DNA from: Atrina japonica
Taxonomy: Eukaryota; Mollusca; Bivalvia; Pterioida; Pinnidae
Reading direction: 5' to 3'
NCBI GenBank assembly: GCA_030159075.1
Contig: BROG01000265.1
Coordinates: 124,001 to 188,000, forward strand
Length of the DNA: 64,000 nt
Shown: positions 32,041 through 44,527 of the stretch, piece after piece
How the letters are laid out: each line of letters opens with the position of its first letter
How positions within the stretch are numbered: the stretch's first letter is position 1
Translations under genes and position numbers: made by a program
Notes under the pieces: model-generated
Database searches by the model: none
Told to the model about the DNA's origin: nothing
Seen by the model: the letters and a program-made list of their open reading frames with translations, nothing else

Positions 32041-32729
32041 CCGACATCAAAGAGTGGTATCAGGAAATCAACGTACCATATCCTCTTATCAAACTATATG
32101 CATTGTAATATGCTTTAGACGATTAAACTTATCTCACACACAAAAGAGTGGAATCAGGAAATCAACGCACCACATCCTGTTATCAAACTATACCCACTGT
32201 AATATGCTTTAGACGATTAAATTTATTTCCCACACAAAAGAGTGGAATCAGGAAATCAACGTACCACATCCTGTTATCAAACTATATCCACTGTAATATG
32301 CTTTAGACAATTAAACTTAACTCCACCACAAAAGAGTGGAATCGGGAAATCAACGTACCACATCCTGTTTTCAAACTATACCCACTGTAATATGCTTTAG
32401 ACGATTAAACGTATCTCCCACACAAAAGAGTGGAATCAGGAAATCAATGTACCGCATCCTGTTATCAAAATATACCAACTGTAATATGATTTAGATGACT
32501 AAACTTATCTCCCACACAAAAGAGAGGAATCAGAAAAACAACGTACCACATCCTGTTTTCAAACTATACCCACTGTAATGTGCTTTAGACGACTAAACTT
32601 ATCTCCCACACAAAAGAGAGGAATCAGAAAAACCACGTACCACATCCTGTTTTCAAACTATACCCACTGTAATGTGCTTTAGACGATTAAACGTATCTCC
32701 AACACAAAAGAGTGTAATCAGGAAATCAG
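32041..32729. repeat. Tandem array, ~92-bp unit, about 7.4 copies
   Basis: The unit starts AAAAGAGTGGAATCAGGAAA and contains CGTACCACATCCTGTTATCA and CACTGTAATATGCTTTAGAC. Starts fall near 32048, 32143, 32236, 32331, 32425, 32518, 32613 and 32706. The period is regular and the units are contiguous, with no spacers. Confidence 0.9.
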
Positions 32730-33799
32730 CTTTTTATGTTTAATAGGTTCACATTAATTTGATAATTTATCAACAATCCATTGCAATTACATTATACATC
32801 ACATAATTCATTCAAAACATTTTAGAGAGATATTATAAGGAACAATTGCAGACGACGCTTTCGGGCACATACCCACTCCAAATAACATGTATGCCCTTAT
32901 AGATGACGTCATATATGTTTAATTTATGTAAAAACGTGATGCTGTATAAATTTCAAATGCCATTTATATTGTTTGTCTTAAATCGAATGTGTTGTGATTA
33001 CAAATGATATCTTTAAATGCTAATATAGATATGACAGGAAACTGACAAGTATAAAAAGGTTTTGAATTTATTTATATTTAATAACATGGGTTCAAACATA
33101 AATATACATAAAAACATCATGTATCTTGCACTTCTTGGTATGGATTCCTAGCTATCTGGGTCCATTTGTCTCAAATTTGAACGTTGAGTCTGTTAATGTA
33201 AGAAGACGCTTAATACAAGAACGCCTACCATAATGTTCAGTTTTTCTTTTTATGGATCCCATTATCCGTCAGCTTGCGTTGCTTAGGGTTTGGGTTCAGA
33301 TTTTCGTATTAGGTTTCCTTTAATAAATTCCTGATTTCAACAAAATTCTAGATGTTGCTTTATTACCATAAGATCATTTACTATGAGTCAACAACTAACT
33401 AAGCACGCATGACTATTCACTATGTGAAACATTCAACCAAAGAACTATTACCCGTAATTACCTGTACCGTAACCAATGTAAACAAAATTGCTTAGTAACG
33501 CCAATAAATACATTCCATGTAGGTCTTAAAGCCCAACATTAGCATTGTATATGTCGGATACAAATAATATATACAAATCCATAAAGGTCTACGGGCTTCA
33601 AAATTATCTGTATGAAAATACTTGTGAATACCACACTCAAAGCCATTTAGGTATACATACTGGTTTCTACGTTGTCAATATGAGGAAATATAGACATCAA
33701 CGAAACAAATGGTTAAATTGGTCATTGAACTTTGATATATAAGATGTCAAGAATTTAAAGAACTACAAAAATACCGAAACAAAAACATAACAACCATAC
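32730..33799. other. No gene recognised (intron-side sequence)
   Basis: Lies just beyond the donor of the exon at 33800-34432. A 65-codon frame at 33545-33742 has no recognisable domain. Confidence 0.35.
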
Positions 33800-34432
33800 A
33801 TTCAAGTCATAGACTGACACCTCATTATCACAATAAAATTGCAATGGCTTATAGGTTTTGCCATTGACGTCTACTGAATTCTCTACTGAGAGGTTAAGAT
33901 GAATTCTGGTACATCTGTTCATCAACAGAAAAGAGGTGCCGTATCGTAATAAGGATGCAAACATGTCATTTTTGTCGTCCGTGAAATGATATATACTTTG
34001 CTTGTCATAGAGAGAGAAATTTCCGCATGGCTGAAAAACTCTGTTAAGTGTGATACTTTCTCCATTAGTGTCGATTTCTGTATATGAAAACTGTACAGAA
34101 TCTATCCATTTTTGTACTTTCAAAATTTTATCCAGGGTTGCTGGTGGAGAATATCGCAAAAATGCACCAATTTTTGTGATTACACATGCACCTTTGTATT
34201 CAGTTCGCGAAAGGAAATAATTCGCTACCGTTATTATGTCATTAATATTTAATATGTAGAGAATAGTTGTTATAAATCGCTGCAAGGATATTTTATTAGG
34301 GTCTTTGTCTGAAACATAAAACCAATTAAATTTCAATTTCTGTTTCCTATACATAAGTTGGTAAGTCTTACATCCTTCCTCCGATTCCAGTGTTTCTTGG
34401 CTCTGAAGACAGTGAAATCGAATACATTTATC
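33800..34432 (-). CDS. Exon 2 of somatomedin-B-type receptor/secreted protein gene
   Basis: The acceptor on the minus strand is TTATATTTGCAG|GAT (exon begins 34432). The likely donor is AAT|GTATGG (exon ends 33800), giving 211 codons in phase 0 at both ends. Phase and strand match the donor of exon 1 (46308), with an intron of about 11.9 kb. The sequence begins DKCIRFHCLQSQETLESEEG and has scattered cysteines, N-glycosylation sites (NFS, NLS) and no transmembrane segment; hydrophobic residues after the donor are intronic. It looks like the continuing extracellular region of a molluscan orphan receptor (adhesion/Methuselah-like GPCRs have such N-termini), but no GPS or seven-helix exon was found in the window. 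Confidence 0.6.
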
Positions 34433-34671
34433 CTGCAAATATAACAATATTAAAATCAAATTAAATAAACAAACATTAAAACAAATCGTCAAAATAAATA
34501 CATTTTTACTTATATCAGTGAAATGAAATTCTATATCCTACAAAATAGACTTTGTACGAGAATTCTTTGTTAATTTTTTGGTGTAAACATTTCTATTACT
34601 TGCCAATTCAAAATGCAAAATTAAAAGAGCAACAGAAAATATAACAGGATATCATTTACAATGTGAGCATT

Positions 34672-34920
34672 TCAGCCGTCGTGGCTCCGCGGTAGAGTGC
34701 TCGATTCGCAACCGGAGGATCGCAGGTTCGAGCCTCAACGGCTTGCTTCTCCTGTCCTTCTGATGAGACAGTAATATCCAAGGTCTCGTGAACAGTAGGT
34801 GTCGGCACGTTAAAGAACCCTCCTTGCTCAATGACCTTATGTGCCGAGTATACGCCATAATTTGAAGCCCTTCACTGTCATTTGGTGACGTCTCCATACG
34901 AGCAGAAAACAACAACAATA
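34672..34920 (+). mobile_element. SINE family 1, complete copy
   Basis: The head is a third tRNA-like variant (GTGGCTCCGCGGTAGAGTGC A-box, GGTTCGAGCC B-box). The shared body follows (GTAGGTGTCGGCACGTTAAA, TTGGTGACGTCTCCATA), with a degenerate ACAACAACAATAATC tail. It lies in the intron near exon 2. Confidence 0.85.
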
Positions 34921-35394
34921 ATCCAATACAGTAAGTATGCAGAAGACGCTACCACTGGATCAATACATGTAATACCTGGAGTAATCACCAGACCTGTAGT
35001 CATTTTTACTTTCAATAAAATCTCAATGGTTTTTTATTTGTTTTTTTTAAAGTTCAAATATTTCTTATGTTTGTTATTCAACTGGCGAATTTTATATAAT
35101 CAGTCAGTCATAAACGAGCTTTTGTTAACATTTTATTTGACTTTGATATAAACAAGTTAATATATATTTTCCTACAACTTTTCAAACTTTTCTATGAAAA
35201 CTCTATTAAAACCAACAAGCTACTGTCAGTTTTGCATGCAATACTTGTTCCCTGCCTCTCATCACAGTTTTAAGTAACCAAGACCTGGATATTTGAACTA
35301 GTGACCCAATATATATTTCCATTTATGTATAGGAAACAGAAATCGAAATTTAATTGGTTTTATCTTGATGAACTATGTTCATATTAAATATGAA

Positions 35395-36517
35395 GTCCCC
35401 CTCTCAGGAATGTTAGATACTTTCCCACGCTCCCTCCCTTTCGCCAATCAGATCTGAAACTAATGACATTTCCACCGAGCTTGACCTTTTCACCGATCTC
35501 GATAGGTTTCATGTGACGGTTGTGGCATTATAACAGGGGACGTTGACTTAATCCGGACACCTGGTCCCATCCCGTTTATAATTTGCAATTGTTCTTCTTG
35601 TTGAGACCATTAATTTTGTATATCTAATTTGCCGTTTTCTAATGGACCTTGGGTTTCGATTATCCTTTGGTACCTCTTCATTTCTACTTTCATTGTTGAC
35701 CGGTGTTGGTCACATCCTCATTTCCACACTAGATATCCTTGAAGGTTAACATTGCTTCAAACTTCAATAAAGTCGATAATCCCTTACTCAGTTATATAAG
35801 TTATAATCTGTAAATTACCAGCAGGAAACCAATTCCGTCTTTCAGTTAGTCAGAGTTATCTCCCATGTCAGCAGGTATCGATGGTGACGTCATGTCTTTA
35901 TGTGAGAAAACAAAACCGTTTTCGCACAAACATATGATGTCACAATTGATAACTTTTCTCATTTTACACACAAACAAATGACATCACAATCGATAACTGC
36001 TACAAGGGATGGTAACTCTGGATAATAAAAATACCTAATATATTTTGATAAACATGTATTTTGAGCAAATGATTTTGATACTACCCTACCATAAATGATC
36101 CCACTAGATTACGTTTTTAGGTAAACATAGTATCCAGTTCCATTCTTATCTGGCATCTGTAACTCAAGTAAGGTCTGTAACTCATCTGTAAAACCAAAAT
36201 ATAATTGTCTATTTTGAACATCAGTAACCTTCATATTTGACCTTTTTATCCACACTAGACCTCGTAAGCTAGCATAATATCAATATAAACAACCCATACT
36301 AGAGTACTTCATACGGTAACATAGAATCAAGTTTTCATCTGGAAATAAGCTATGGCTATATCTCTATAAATCTTTAGTAACCATGACCTTCCTGATTGAC
36401 CTTTTGACTACATAGACAACCCCATATTAGACCCCTCATGACCTAATATAGTATCATGTTTCATTCATATCTGACATCTGTGAGTAAAATTGTCATCAGA
36501 AACCAAAATACATGTAT
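35395..36517 (-). repeat. Family-F repeat, minus orientation, left part
   Basis: Contains the inverse of motifs at 42720-44400, e.g. GACACCTGGTCCCATCCCGTT (35558-35578) against AACGGGATGGGACCAGGTGTC (43420-43440), plus repeated units with CTGTAACTCA and CCTTCATATTTGACC. It continues after the inserted LTR-type unit at 38684-38790. Confidence 0.65.
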
Positions 36518-37018
36518 CACCATGCTAAATTTACATTTAAGACTAAAATTTTATTTTGTGATATTTGGACATTTTATCTAAAAGTAATTTCAATAAAGTG
36601 TATAATTACAAACGTACAAAATCTTATTTTTCCATTGTTATATTTCAAAGCGAGAAATCCCATTAACATCTATTAACATCTGTAATCTATGAAACAACAC
36701 GTTTAATATTTCCAATAGAGAGCGACCATGAGTGTCACCTGTCACCACATGTTAATACTTCCTGTGTGGACAGGTGGGAATACTGAGTTTAATTGCTCAA
36801 GAGATTAAAGAATAATTACACGCGATAATTACATAGTGATATATATATTTTGTACATTGGTATTTTAGTCAGTTAGGATTTAGGCCTTTGTATGGAAGCA
36901 CGGGTGTGATTTAGGAATTTCCTGAATCCGCCTACCATCAGTTAGAAATTAAAATCATCTTTATTTTTTAAGAAACCTTCAACGTCTTTCTTTTTATGAC
37001 CACAAATTTACCGTGGTT
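36518..37018 (+). mobile_element. 5' long terminal repeat of a retroelement-like unit
   Basis: About 500 bp, near-identical to 38180-38673 with scattered differences. The ends are inverted repeats (ACCAYG... and CGTGGTT), not TG/CA. Inside is TATATATATTTTGTAC followed by an AGTCAGTTAGGA initiator-like stretch. A PBS-like TGGTGTTAGAATCCGGGG (37024-37041) starts five bases after its end. Confidence 0.75.
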
Positions 37019-38179
37019 ATAATTGGTGTTAGAATCCGGGGTATCCACTTTTTAGCTGGATACACTTTCCTATTGGTACCTCAGACAGAAAAGCGAGTTC
37101 GAAATTCCCCACAGCATCTTTAAAACTGGAAATTACGACCAGAATGCAAAAATAACTACAACAGATATACTGGAAAACCTGTATATAGACAAACTCCGTG
37201 TTTCCGGATGTTACCGGGAATGACATTTAGGATACATTGTGACAACACTTTTTCGGGATGTTATAGGTGCGGAAAACCATTCCTACGAAATCACCTATTC
37301 TCGTATAGTGCCAAACAGTCATAATATATATATATATATATATATATGTTTCAAATGTGCAAAACTTGGACATTTTGCGAAATGTTGTTTCTCTGTGTCT
37401 AGTGCTGCCTTACCACGTCCGCATAATCATCGTCTGTGTTAGTCTGTAGCGGTTGCGGAATCGACGCAAAAGATCAAAGAACAACGTAAAAAGCCCAAGT
37501 CCAGTGCCAAAAGGAGACGGGATAAAGTAAGAATTCAAAATTTTGTTGAAAAGAAACAAGATATGCAAAATTTTCCGTTTTATGGACTAGACAGTAAAGA
37601 CCTTATCAACGTGTGCAAATCGAATTCATCTCAACAACAGACAATTACTATTCAGAAACAACTACGGAAGCTTATAATTGAAAACGAAAAATTGAAATTT
37701 GAAAATAGCTATCTTCACAGAGAATCCAAAAACTTATCAAAATCAAACCAGGGATTAATCAGAGAAACCGAAAATCTACAGACACGTTGTATTGCACTGC
37801 AAAAGGGTCTCAACAAACACGTACACAAATCAAAAGGACTATATTTATTAACATCAGAAAATTCAGTACTAAATTCTAAACTGTCACTGTGAATCTGCCA
37901 ACAGAAATCTAAAGGAACACTTTAAGCAACTTTCGGATGAAATTTCAAATCTAAAATGTGAAAAGGAAAAATAAATCAAGATTTAATTAATAACCAATCT
38001 ACGATTCAAAATTTATCCGCAGAACTTCTGACATTACGTTCAAGATTACAACAGCACCATCAACAACCACAGCAACGCAATAATAGACGGTTTCAACAAG
38101 AACCGCCGATCAGATACAACACAGGATATTTTTGATAATATCTAAGACGCGAGGACGCGTTTTACCTGACCGAGGAGGA
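37019..38179 (+). pseudogene. Internal region: zinc-knuckle plus coiled-coil ORF, stop-interrupted
   Basis: One frame runs from about 37239 to 37892 with a single TAG at 37440-37442. Before the TAG is a knuckle CFKCAKLGHFAKC (37351-37389), after an in-frame (TA)n expansion. After it come a Lys/Arg-rich stretch (SSAKRRRDKVRIQNFVEKK) and a long coiled coil (KLIIENEKLKFENSYLH, SNQGLIRETENLQT). The layout resembles a Gag-like protein, but no protease, reverse transcriptase, RNase H or integrase is present in the 1.16 kb interior. Another coding-like piece ends near 38130 (LLTLRSRLQQHHQQPQQ). A purine tract GAGGAGGAAA (38172-38181) directly precedes the 3' repeat. This is a non-autonomous or internally deleted element. 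Confidence 0.6.
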
Positions 38180-38673
38180 AACCACGCTAAATTTGCATTT
38201 TAGACTGAAAATTATATTTTATGATATTTGGACATTTTATCTAAAAGTAATTTCAATTAAGTGTATAATTACAAACGTACAAAATCTTATTTTTCCATTG
38301 TTACATTTCAAAGCGAGAAATCCTATTAACAACTGTAATCTATGAAACAATACGTTTAATATTTTCAATAGAGAGCGACCATGACTGTCACCTGTCACCA
38401 CATGTTAATACTTCCTGTGTGAACAGGTGGGAATACTTAGTTTAATTGCTGAAGAGATTAAAGAATGATTACACGCGATCATTACATGGTGCTATATATA
38501 CTTTGTACATTGGTATTTTAGTCAGTCAGGATTTAGGCCTTTGTATGGAAGCACGGGTGTGATTTAGGAATTTCCTGAATCCGCCTACCATCAGTTAGAA
38601 ATTAAAATCATCTTTATTTTTTTAAGAAACCTTCAGCGTCTTTCTTTTTTATGACCACAAATTTACCGTGGTT
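38180..38673 (+). mobile_element. 3' long terminal repeat of the retroelement-like unit
   Basis: Direct repeat of 36518-37018. The outer flanks of the whole unit share ATACATGTAT (36508-36517 and 38674-38683). Removing the unit joins family-F sequence on both sides, so the unit is a nested insertion. Confidence 0.75.
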
Positions 38674-38683
38674 ATACATGTAT

Positions 38684-38790
38684 AACCGTTAATATCTATT
38701 TTAAAGAAATGATGACCTTTATTGATAACCTTTTGACCCCATAGACAATCCCACACTAGACACCCCCTAATCAATTCGGCCAGATAGACA
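38684..38790 (-). repeat. Family-F repeat, right part after the nested insertion
   Basis: Continues with TGATGACCTTTATTGATAACC, TTTTGACCCCATAGACAATC and CCACACTAGACACCCC, matching the left part's style (CATAGACAACCCCATATTAG). Confidence 0.6.
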
Positions 38791-39344
38791 AAGACAAATA
38801 ATACAGCCCCCACCGGTTTAACTGGCAGGGGATTTATAAAGACGTCACGTTGATTCAGAAAAAAAAACCTTAAAACACTTAGCTGTTCCAATTCCAAACA
38901 TATAGACATTATGTGTAAGCCTTTCGATACAAATAAAATTGGATATGTGAGCGTTATTTATTTTGTTCTAAGTAAGTAAATTTGGTCATGTGAGTGTTTA
39001 TTATTTTTTCTAACAAAACTACGATGGTCATATACACGATTTTCAGTTACTTCCATTTTCTTTCCTATATACATCCAGAACGATAATTCCCGAAATACTC
39101 AGAGAACACGCATTTAGGAATATTAAAACTGATAAAACAAACGCTCCTATTCTTTCACTTTATATTTTGCAAGTGAAACAAAATAAAAGCCTCTTCAGAC
39201 TATGTTATGTTAAACGTTTGTTGTTTGTTATTCAAACATGTGAACATAATACACTACAAATACAATACAGACATACCTACTACATTGTTACGATAATAAC
39301 ACTCTTATTAATATAAGCGGCCATTTCAAAGAAACAACTTTGTA

Positions 39345-39959
39345 ATGATATATTTTTCGATCACAAAATGTGTCATTTTCTCAGATTCGTTGTCTTGTTT
39401 AAAATCAATTGAAAACACAAACCTTCCTAATAATATAATTTTTAAAATAACAGATACAGTACATTATTTGACATCTGTAGGTACAGATATTGTTTTCTGT
39501 TGGATTCCTGGCCACATCGGCATTAAAAGAAATACAAAAACTGATGATGTTGCAAAATTAGTAATGAAAAATTTACCGTCTGAAAATAAAATTCCTTTCA
39601 CAGATCTTAAACCATCTATTACAGATTACATAACCACAACGTTTCAACAACATTGGGATCTGCAAACTGAAAATAAATTACATGAAATTAATACAAAATT
39701 TCTTAATAATCATCCAGTCTTTACTAGAAATAGAAAAGATGAGGTTACTCTGGCCAGACTTCGTATTGGTCACAGTAACCTTACACTTAAATATTTATTA
39801 TTGAATGAAGAACCACCAGAATGTATACCGTGTGGCTCTAGGCTAACAATTAAACATATTTTAACAGAATGTACAGACTTTAAACTTACTCGTGAGAAAT
39901 ATTACTCCGAGACAGATCTTAATAGTGTTTTAATAATGTTGCTGGCGACATCATTTTAG
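39345..39959 (+). mobile_element. LINE fragment: RNase H domain and C-terminal tail of an I-type ORF2
   Basis: 204 codons. VIFSDSLSCLKSIENT carries the second RNase H acidic motif (SDS), CWIPGHIGIKRNTKTDDVAK the H/D motif (GH.G..N...D..A), here with D for the usual AD and a K-R-N change. The tail has LARLRIGHSNLTLKYLL and a zinc-like C-x2-C...H-x4-C (CIPCGSR, IKHILTECTDF). Such an RNase H after reverse transcriptase is typical of I/Jockey-superfamily LINEs with this CHC tail. The 5' part is missing; upstream frames (39060-39340) are broken. A degenerate relative is at 59100-59335. Confidence 0.75.
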
Positions 39960-40365
39960 AATATTGATTTATTTTCAAAAATTTGAACTGTATAAATAAT
40001 CTTTTTATAAATAATTTACAAACATATTTTTACAAAAATTTTGGTGTTCAAAAGTTTTATAAGGAAAATATACTCACTGTTCTTACATAGAAAAGAAACA
40101 AATTATCACGCTACGATATAATTGAGTACAATATAAGAATAAATGACTAATGTTTTCAGGTATTACAAAAGGTGCAATTTACTGTACCTGTAAGAATTTC
40201 AATAATAAACTCAAAGAGATATGTTGTTTGTTGTTAGAATGTGGTGTCAAATTCTACATTGAAAATATATACATGTATGTACATCTGTTTGCTAATTCAT
40301 AATAAAATACATATTCTTCCGCGTTTGAACCATCTAAATTGTTTTCCCATTTTTTTCCACGTATA
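39960..40365. other. LINE 3' flank, no gene
   Basis: AT-rich; probably the 3' UTR of the LINE fragment. Confidence 0.35.
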
Positions 40366-41194
40366 AAGGATAAGATAGGATAAGGGTAATTTGCCCCCCC
40401 CCCCCCCGTTTTAGAGATTTTTATCAAGTCCATAATGACACATATTTAATTTGAAATTGTATCTGCAGTGTCTTTTCTTTCATGTGATTGTTGTTTTCGT
40501 TCTTTATATTAAGTTTTTAATCACTTTCTGGGGCCTTTAACAGGGCATTATCAATGGAAAATAGTGAAAAATGACATATTTTGGTAGATTCTGTGTAGAA
40601 ATTGAACACCAGCACTAACGTAGACCACAATAATTTACTAACATATAGATAGCATTTTAAATATCCTTCTTAGTATGCATCATATGATGATGGCCTACGT
40701 TGGTGCTGATAACTAAAATTTCAAAAATATATATCATCATGCTCTGTCATGGCTGCTGAATTTTTAAACCCCGTATATGCCATTACACATATCAACACAT
40801 TTGTCCACAAAACACCAAGTTTGTCCGGATCTTAAAAGTACCTCTAACAGTGATTTTTTACGTTTGCATCAGTAATTTCCCTCTAAAGAGCCTCGTCGGT
40901 CGCATCGTTGCTAAGGAGAATGTAAACAGAAACCAAGTGGGATGCTGAAACCGATATTCATTTACAAAAACAGCATCACACGAAAGCCGACCAAATAATA
41001 AATTGTATTCAGTATAGTATATAGTATATACAATCAAAAACAGACATGTGTGTAGACAGGAACTTCAGAGAACTTCAGAAATTATCTTCTCTCAATGAAA
41101 AATAATATTATCAGGGTGTTTATTATTTTCAAAGGATTAACTTTTATGGTTAATTGTTCGGTACATTGCTTTTTCATTATTTCGATTTCTATTG

Positions 41195-41287
<93 letters not shown>

Positions 41288-41932
41288 TATTCAATATTAA
41301 TGCCATTCCAGTTTGTATAGACTATACCTGTGGATAAATATTATGGAAACAAAAACCTACAATGTGTATTATAGACAAGTCTACACATTAAGTCATAAAG
41401 TATAGTAACCAATGTTGACAATAGTGAAATCTGTAGGACAGTTTAATTCTCTTTAAAAGAGATTTATATGTAAAACAGTTGTTTAGGACACTCCTGCATA
41501 CCCTGGACCATGGAGGAAATCGGCGATTTTGTGTCTCGAGACGCTAGATAACACATCATTTGGTTTCCGCACTGGATAATTCCAAATGTATCTCGTGAGC
41601 ATACGCCAAACCCCCTAGCTGTCGCTGAACTTCACTTCAATTTCAGGTTTATGAAATATTTTTTAAGGATAAACTAGGTGGTCATAATTCTGCGTCTGAA
41701 GGCTGCCACTCCAAAATTCTGTCCCGATTTTAAATCACTTTCTTGCTGAATCAACCTTCATTTGAGAAGGATAATCAATTTGATTTATTAGCAAGGCGAC
41801 TTTTTTTAGTCTGGATGCAGAAAAATGCGTCTACGACCTACGGGCTTCCAGATTTCAAAATGTTTCTGAAAGATATGTGAAACGCAAACCCCTGACGAAA
41901 ATAACCCTTATCCTATCTGTCCTTTCTTATAA
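40366..41932. mobile_element. Candidate TIR element of about 1.57 kb
   Basis: The left end AAAGGATAAGATAGGATAAG (40366) and the right end, whose reverse complement reads AAAGGACAGATAGGATAAG (41932), form an imperfect 25-bp inverted pair extending into GGGTWATTT. The interior holds a poly-C run, a (TA)n tract (41197-41282) and no open frame of note. No target duplication could be fixed, so this could also be two copies of a short repeat. Confidence 0.45.
41197..41282. repeat. (TA)n microsatellite
   Basis: About 86 bp of TA with one TCTA interruption. Confidence 0.95.
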
Positions 41933-42719
41933 TTTTATTTTAAAAATGACATTTTTATCAAAGTTCGATTTTCATATATCAATTGGACTCTATCTTGCAC
42001 CATTTTGTGGTATTTTATGAACTATACCATAATGTTTTTAAACGTTACTATTATCTACAATAGTCTGTATTTTTTAAAAGGATTTAAGACCCATCAAGCT
42101 TTACAAAGTCATACATGATATGATTAATTTTTCTACCAACTTGGAATAAAATGTATAATCTTGCAAGGATGAAAAAAAATGCACAGTCATTTGTTACACA
42201 CTTAGCTATAGGTCAATTGTATAATAAACGAAAGTTTTTTTTAACCCACTTGATTTTCATATGAGATATGAATGATAAAATGTCTGCCATATTTGCCCAT
42301 AAGAACCAATTAAAATTCCTTTTCATTTCATATATATCATTATCAATACCAAAGTTAAGAGTTTTACAAATTTAAATTTAATATAGATTATCTATCAGAA
42401 AGAAAAATTGTTGTCAGACATCTAAATGTATTGCAAAATTCGTCTTCGAAGTTCTCGCTGTAAAAAAGAATATATTTGCTTTTCAGAAGTTTAGAAAATA
42501 AGTGGTGTTATCAGAGCGAATTATTAATTTAGTATAATATGATCGGGTTTAAATATACTTCGGGGATTCAAACTGTCCAATAAGAGGCAACGACTCAGTG
42601 GTTATAAATCATTAACAACAGAGACCAAAACCAATGATTAAGAAAATCGTTTCTGTCGATAAGAAATCTGTTGAAATCGAATTTACTATAAATGTATATA
42701 TCCAAAAAAAAGTTGCCTA
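41933..42719. other. No gene recognised
   Basis: AT-rich intronic sequence; no open frame or repeat recognised. Confidence 0.4.
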
Positions 42720-44400
42720 TAGGGGACTATAATGATTTTCTCCGTCTGTCTGTCTGTATGTCCGGACAGTTTCCAAATGATAACCCGAGTTATGGGTGTC
42801 ATATCTGAATAAACGTGATATTATGTTGGCTTATAAGGTAATATAAAGTGGGATTGCGTACCGGGTCAAAAGGTCAATTATGAAGATCACTGTTACTAAA
42901 GAAAATAAATATATATGACTATATCTTGGATTCCAGATGATAACTTGACTTGTAGATGCTAGATATTAAATTAATGAAACTTAATATTATCTTAGCTTAT
43001 GAAGTAATCTAAAGTGGGATTACGCAAAAGGTCAAAAGGTCAACTATGAGGATAACTGTTACTAAGAATAGAGATATGGCTATATTTTGGTTTTTAGATG
43101 ATAACTTGACTTTGATATGCAATCGCAAGATATGAATGAAACATGATACTATGTTAGATTACGAAGGCTCTGGTGTGGGATTGTGTGTGAGGTCAGAAGG
43201 TAAACTATTAGGGTCATCATTGCCAGAAACGATCGTCTTGAGCATTATAATTTTGGTATTAAGTTTATAATAGTGCTATCAACAGATATTTACGGTTATA
43301 TTTGGTTTCCAGATGATAATTTGACTCACAGATGTCAGATATGAAACTCAAAGTCCAAATTAGAATAGTACCACAAATCATTTAAATGGTCTCAGCATGA
43401 AGAATAATTGCGAATCCTAAACGGGATGGGACCAGGTGTCCGGAAGGAGTAAGTGTCCCCTGCTACCATGTCACATCCGTCGCAAATGTTACGTAGAAAG
43501 CACTTGAGTTCATTGAAAAGGTCAAGAACAGTGAAAATGTCATCATAGTTTACGATATGATTCACGAAAAAGAGTTATTGTATGTGATTGTGTTCCAGAA
43601 TTCCATCTAACACTCCAGTTAGGGGGACCTTATATCCCCGTATCGACCATAGCACTTCCTAAGTGACCATTTCAAACGTTCAACAACGTAACTCTGTGCG
43701 CCAAGATACTATATTAGATGGCTGCTAAAATTTATAGACATATATAGCATAGCTTATTTCCAGATGATAACTTGAGGTTGACAAATTTGATTGCAACTTG
43801 AAATTATGTTACCTTATAAGGAGTACTAGTGCAGGATTGCTTTCAGGTCAAAAGGTCAAATATGAAAGTCATTTGTTTAAAATAAGCAGTTTTGACAACA
43901 GTTTACTTTCAAGGGACGTAATATATGGATTAAATTTAATACAAGCTTAGCTTTTGACGTTATCTAGTGTGGTATTGTGTTTTGGGTCAAATGATTATCT
44001 ATGAAGGTCACTGATGCTGAAGGTCACTGATGCTGAAATGTCCTTCGGATGAGACAATAAAAACCGATGTCCCGTGTCACAGAAGGTGTCGGCACGTTAA
44101 AGAACCCTCACTGCTCAATGGCCGTAAGTGCCGAGCATAAGACAAAATTTGAAGCCCTTCACCTGCATTTGGTGACGTCTTCATATGAGTAAAAGATTGT
44201 TGAGTGGGACGTTAAACAACAATAAACAAACAGACACTGTTGCTGAAAATGGACATAACTATATTTTTATTTCCAGACAAAAAACTTGAGTTACAGATGC
44301 CAGAAGCTTGATTTTATGTTACCTTATAAAGTAAGTTATTGTGAGACTGTGTTTGGTATTTTAATTTCAGCTATCGGATATACATCATCAAGAGTATTAA
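42720..44400 (+). repeat. Family-F repeat, plus orientation, ~180-bp diverged internal units
   Basis: Begins near GGGGACTATAATGATTTTC and CTGTCTGTCTGTATGTCCGG. Units repeat CCAGATGATAACTTGACT, AGATATGAAAC, TTATAAGGTAAT, GTGGGATTG and GGTCAAAAGGTCA. The family lies inverted at 35395-38790. A SINE is inserted at 44038-44231. Confidence 0.7.
44038..44231 (+). mobile_element. SINE family 1, body and tail
   Basis: Starts TGTCCTTCGGATGAGACAAT, lacks the head and ends GACGTTAAACAACAATAAAC. Inserted in family F. Confidence 0.85.
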
Positions 44401-44527
44401 TAAAGTATATATTGAACATAGTTAAATAAACAGGTCAAAATTGTTATGACAGTAGGGGACGAGTGTAGCATGCAACAGTGGATTGTAAACTTGTTATCAA
44501 ACATAATATACACTTCGGAATATTTTA

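Noticed and set aside
32041..32729. Regularly spaced repeats that could suggest a CRISPR array
   Set aside because: Units are contiguous 92-bp tandem copies with no unique spacers, in a eukaryotic context with no cas genes.
34672..34745. tRNA gene with A and B boxes
   Set aside because: It is the head of a SINE copy: no acceptor-stem pairing, and the same body follows as in the other copies. The same reasoning applies to the heads near 4640, 4860, 20810, 44560, 56290 and 56740.
36508..38683. Segmental duplication instead of LTRs for the two ~0.5-kb direct repeats
   Set aside because: PBS-like and PPT-like sites at the correct inner edges, the Gag-like interior and the clean rejoining of family F favour an LTR-type insertion.
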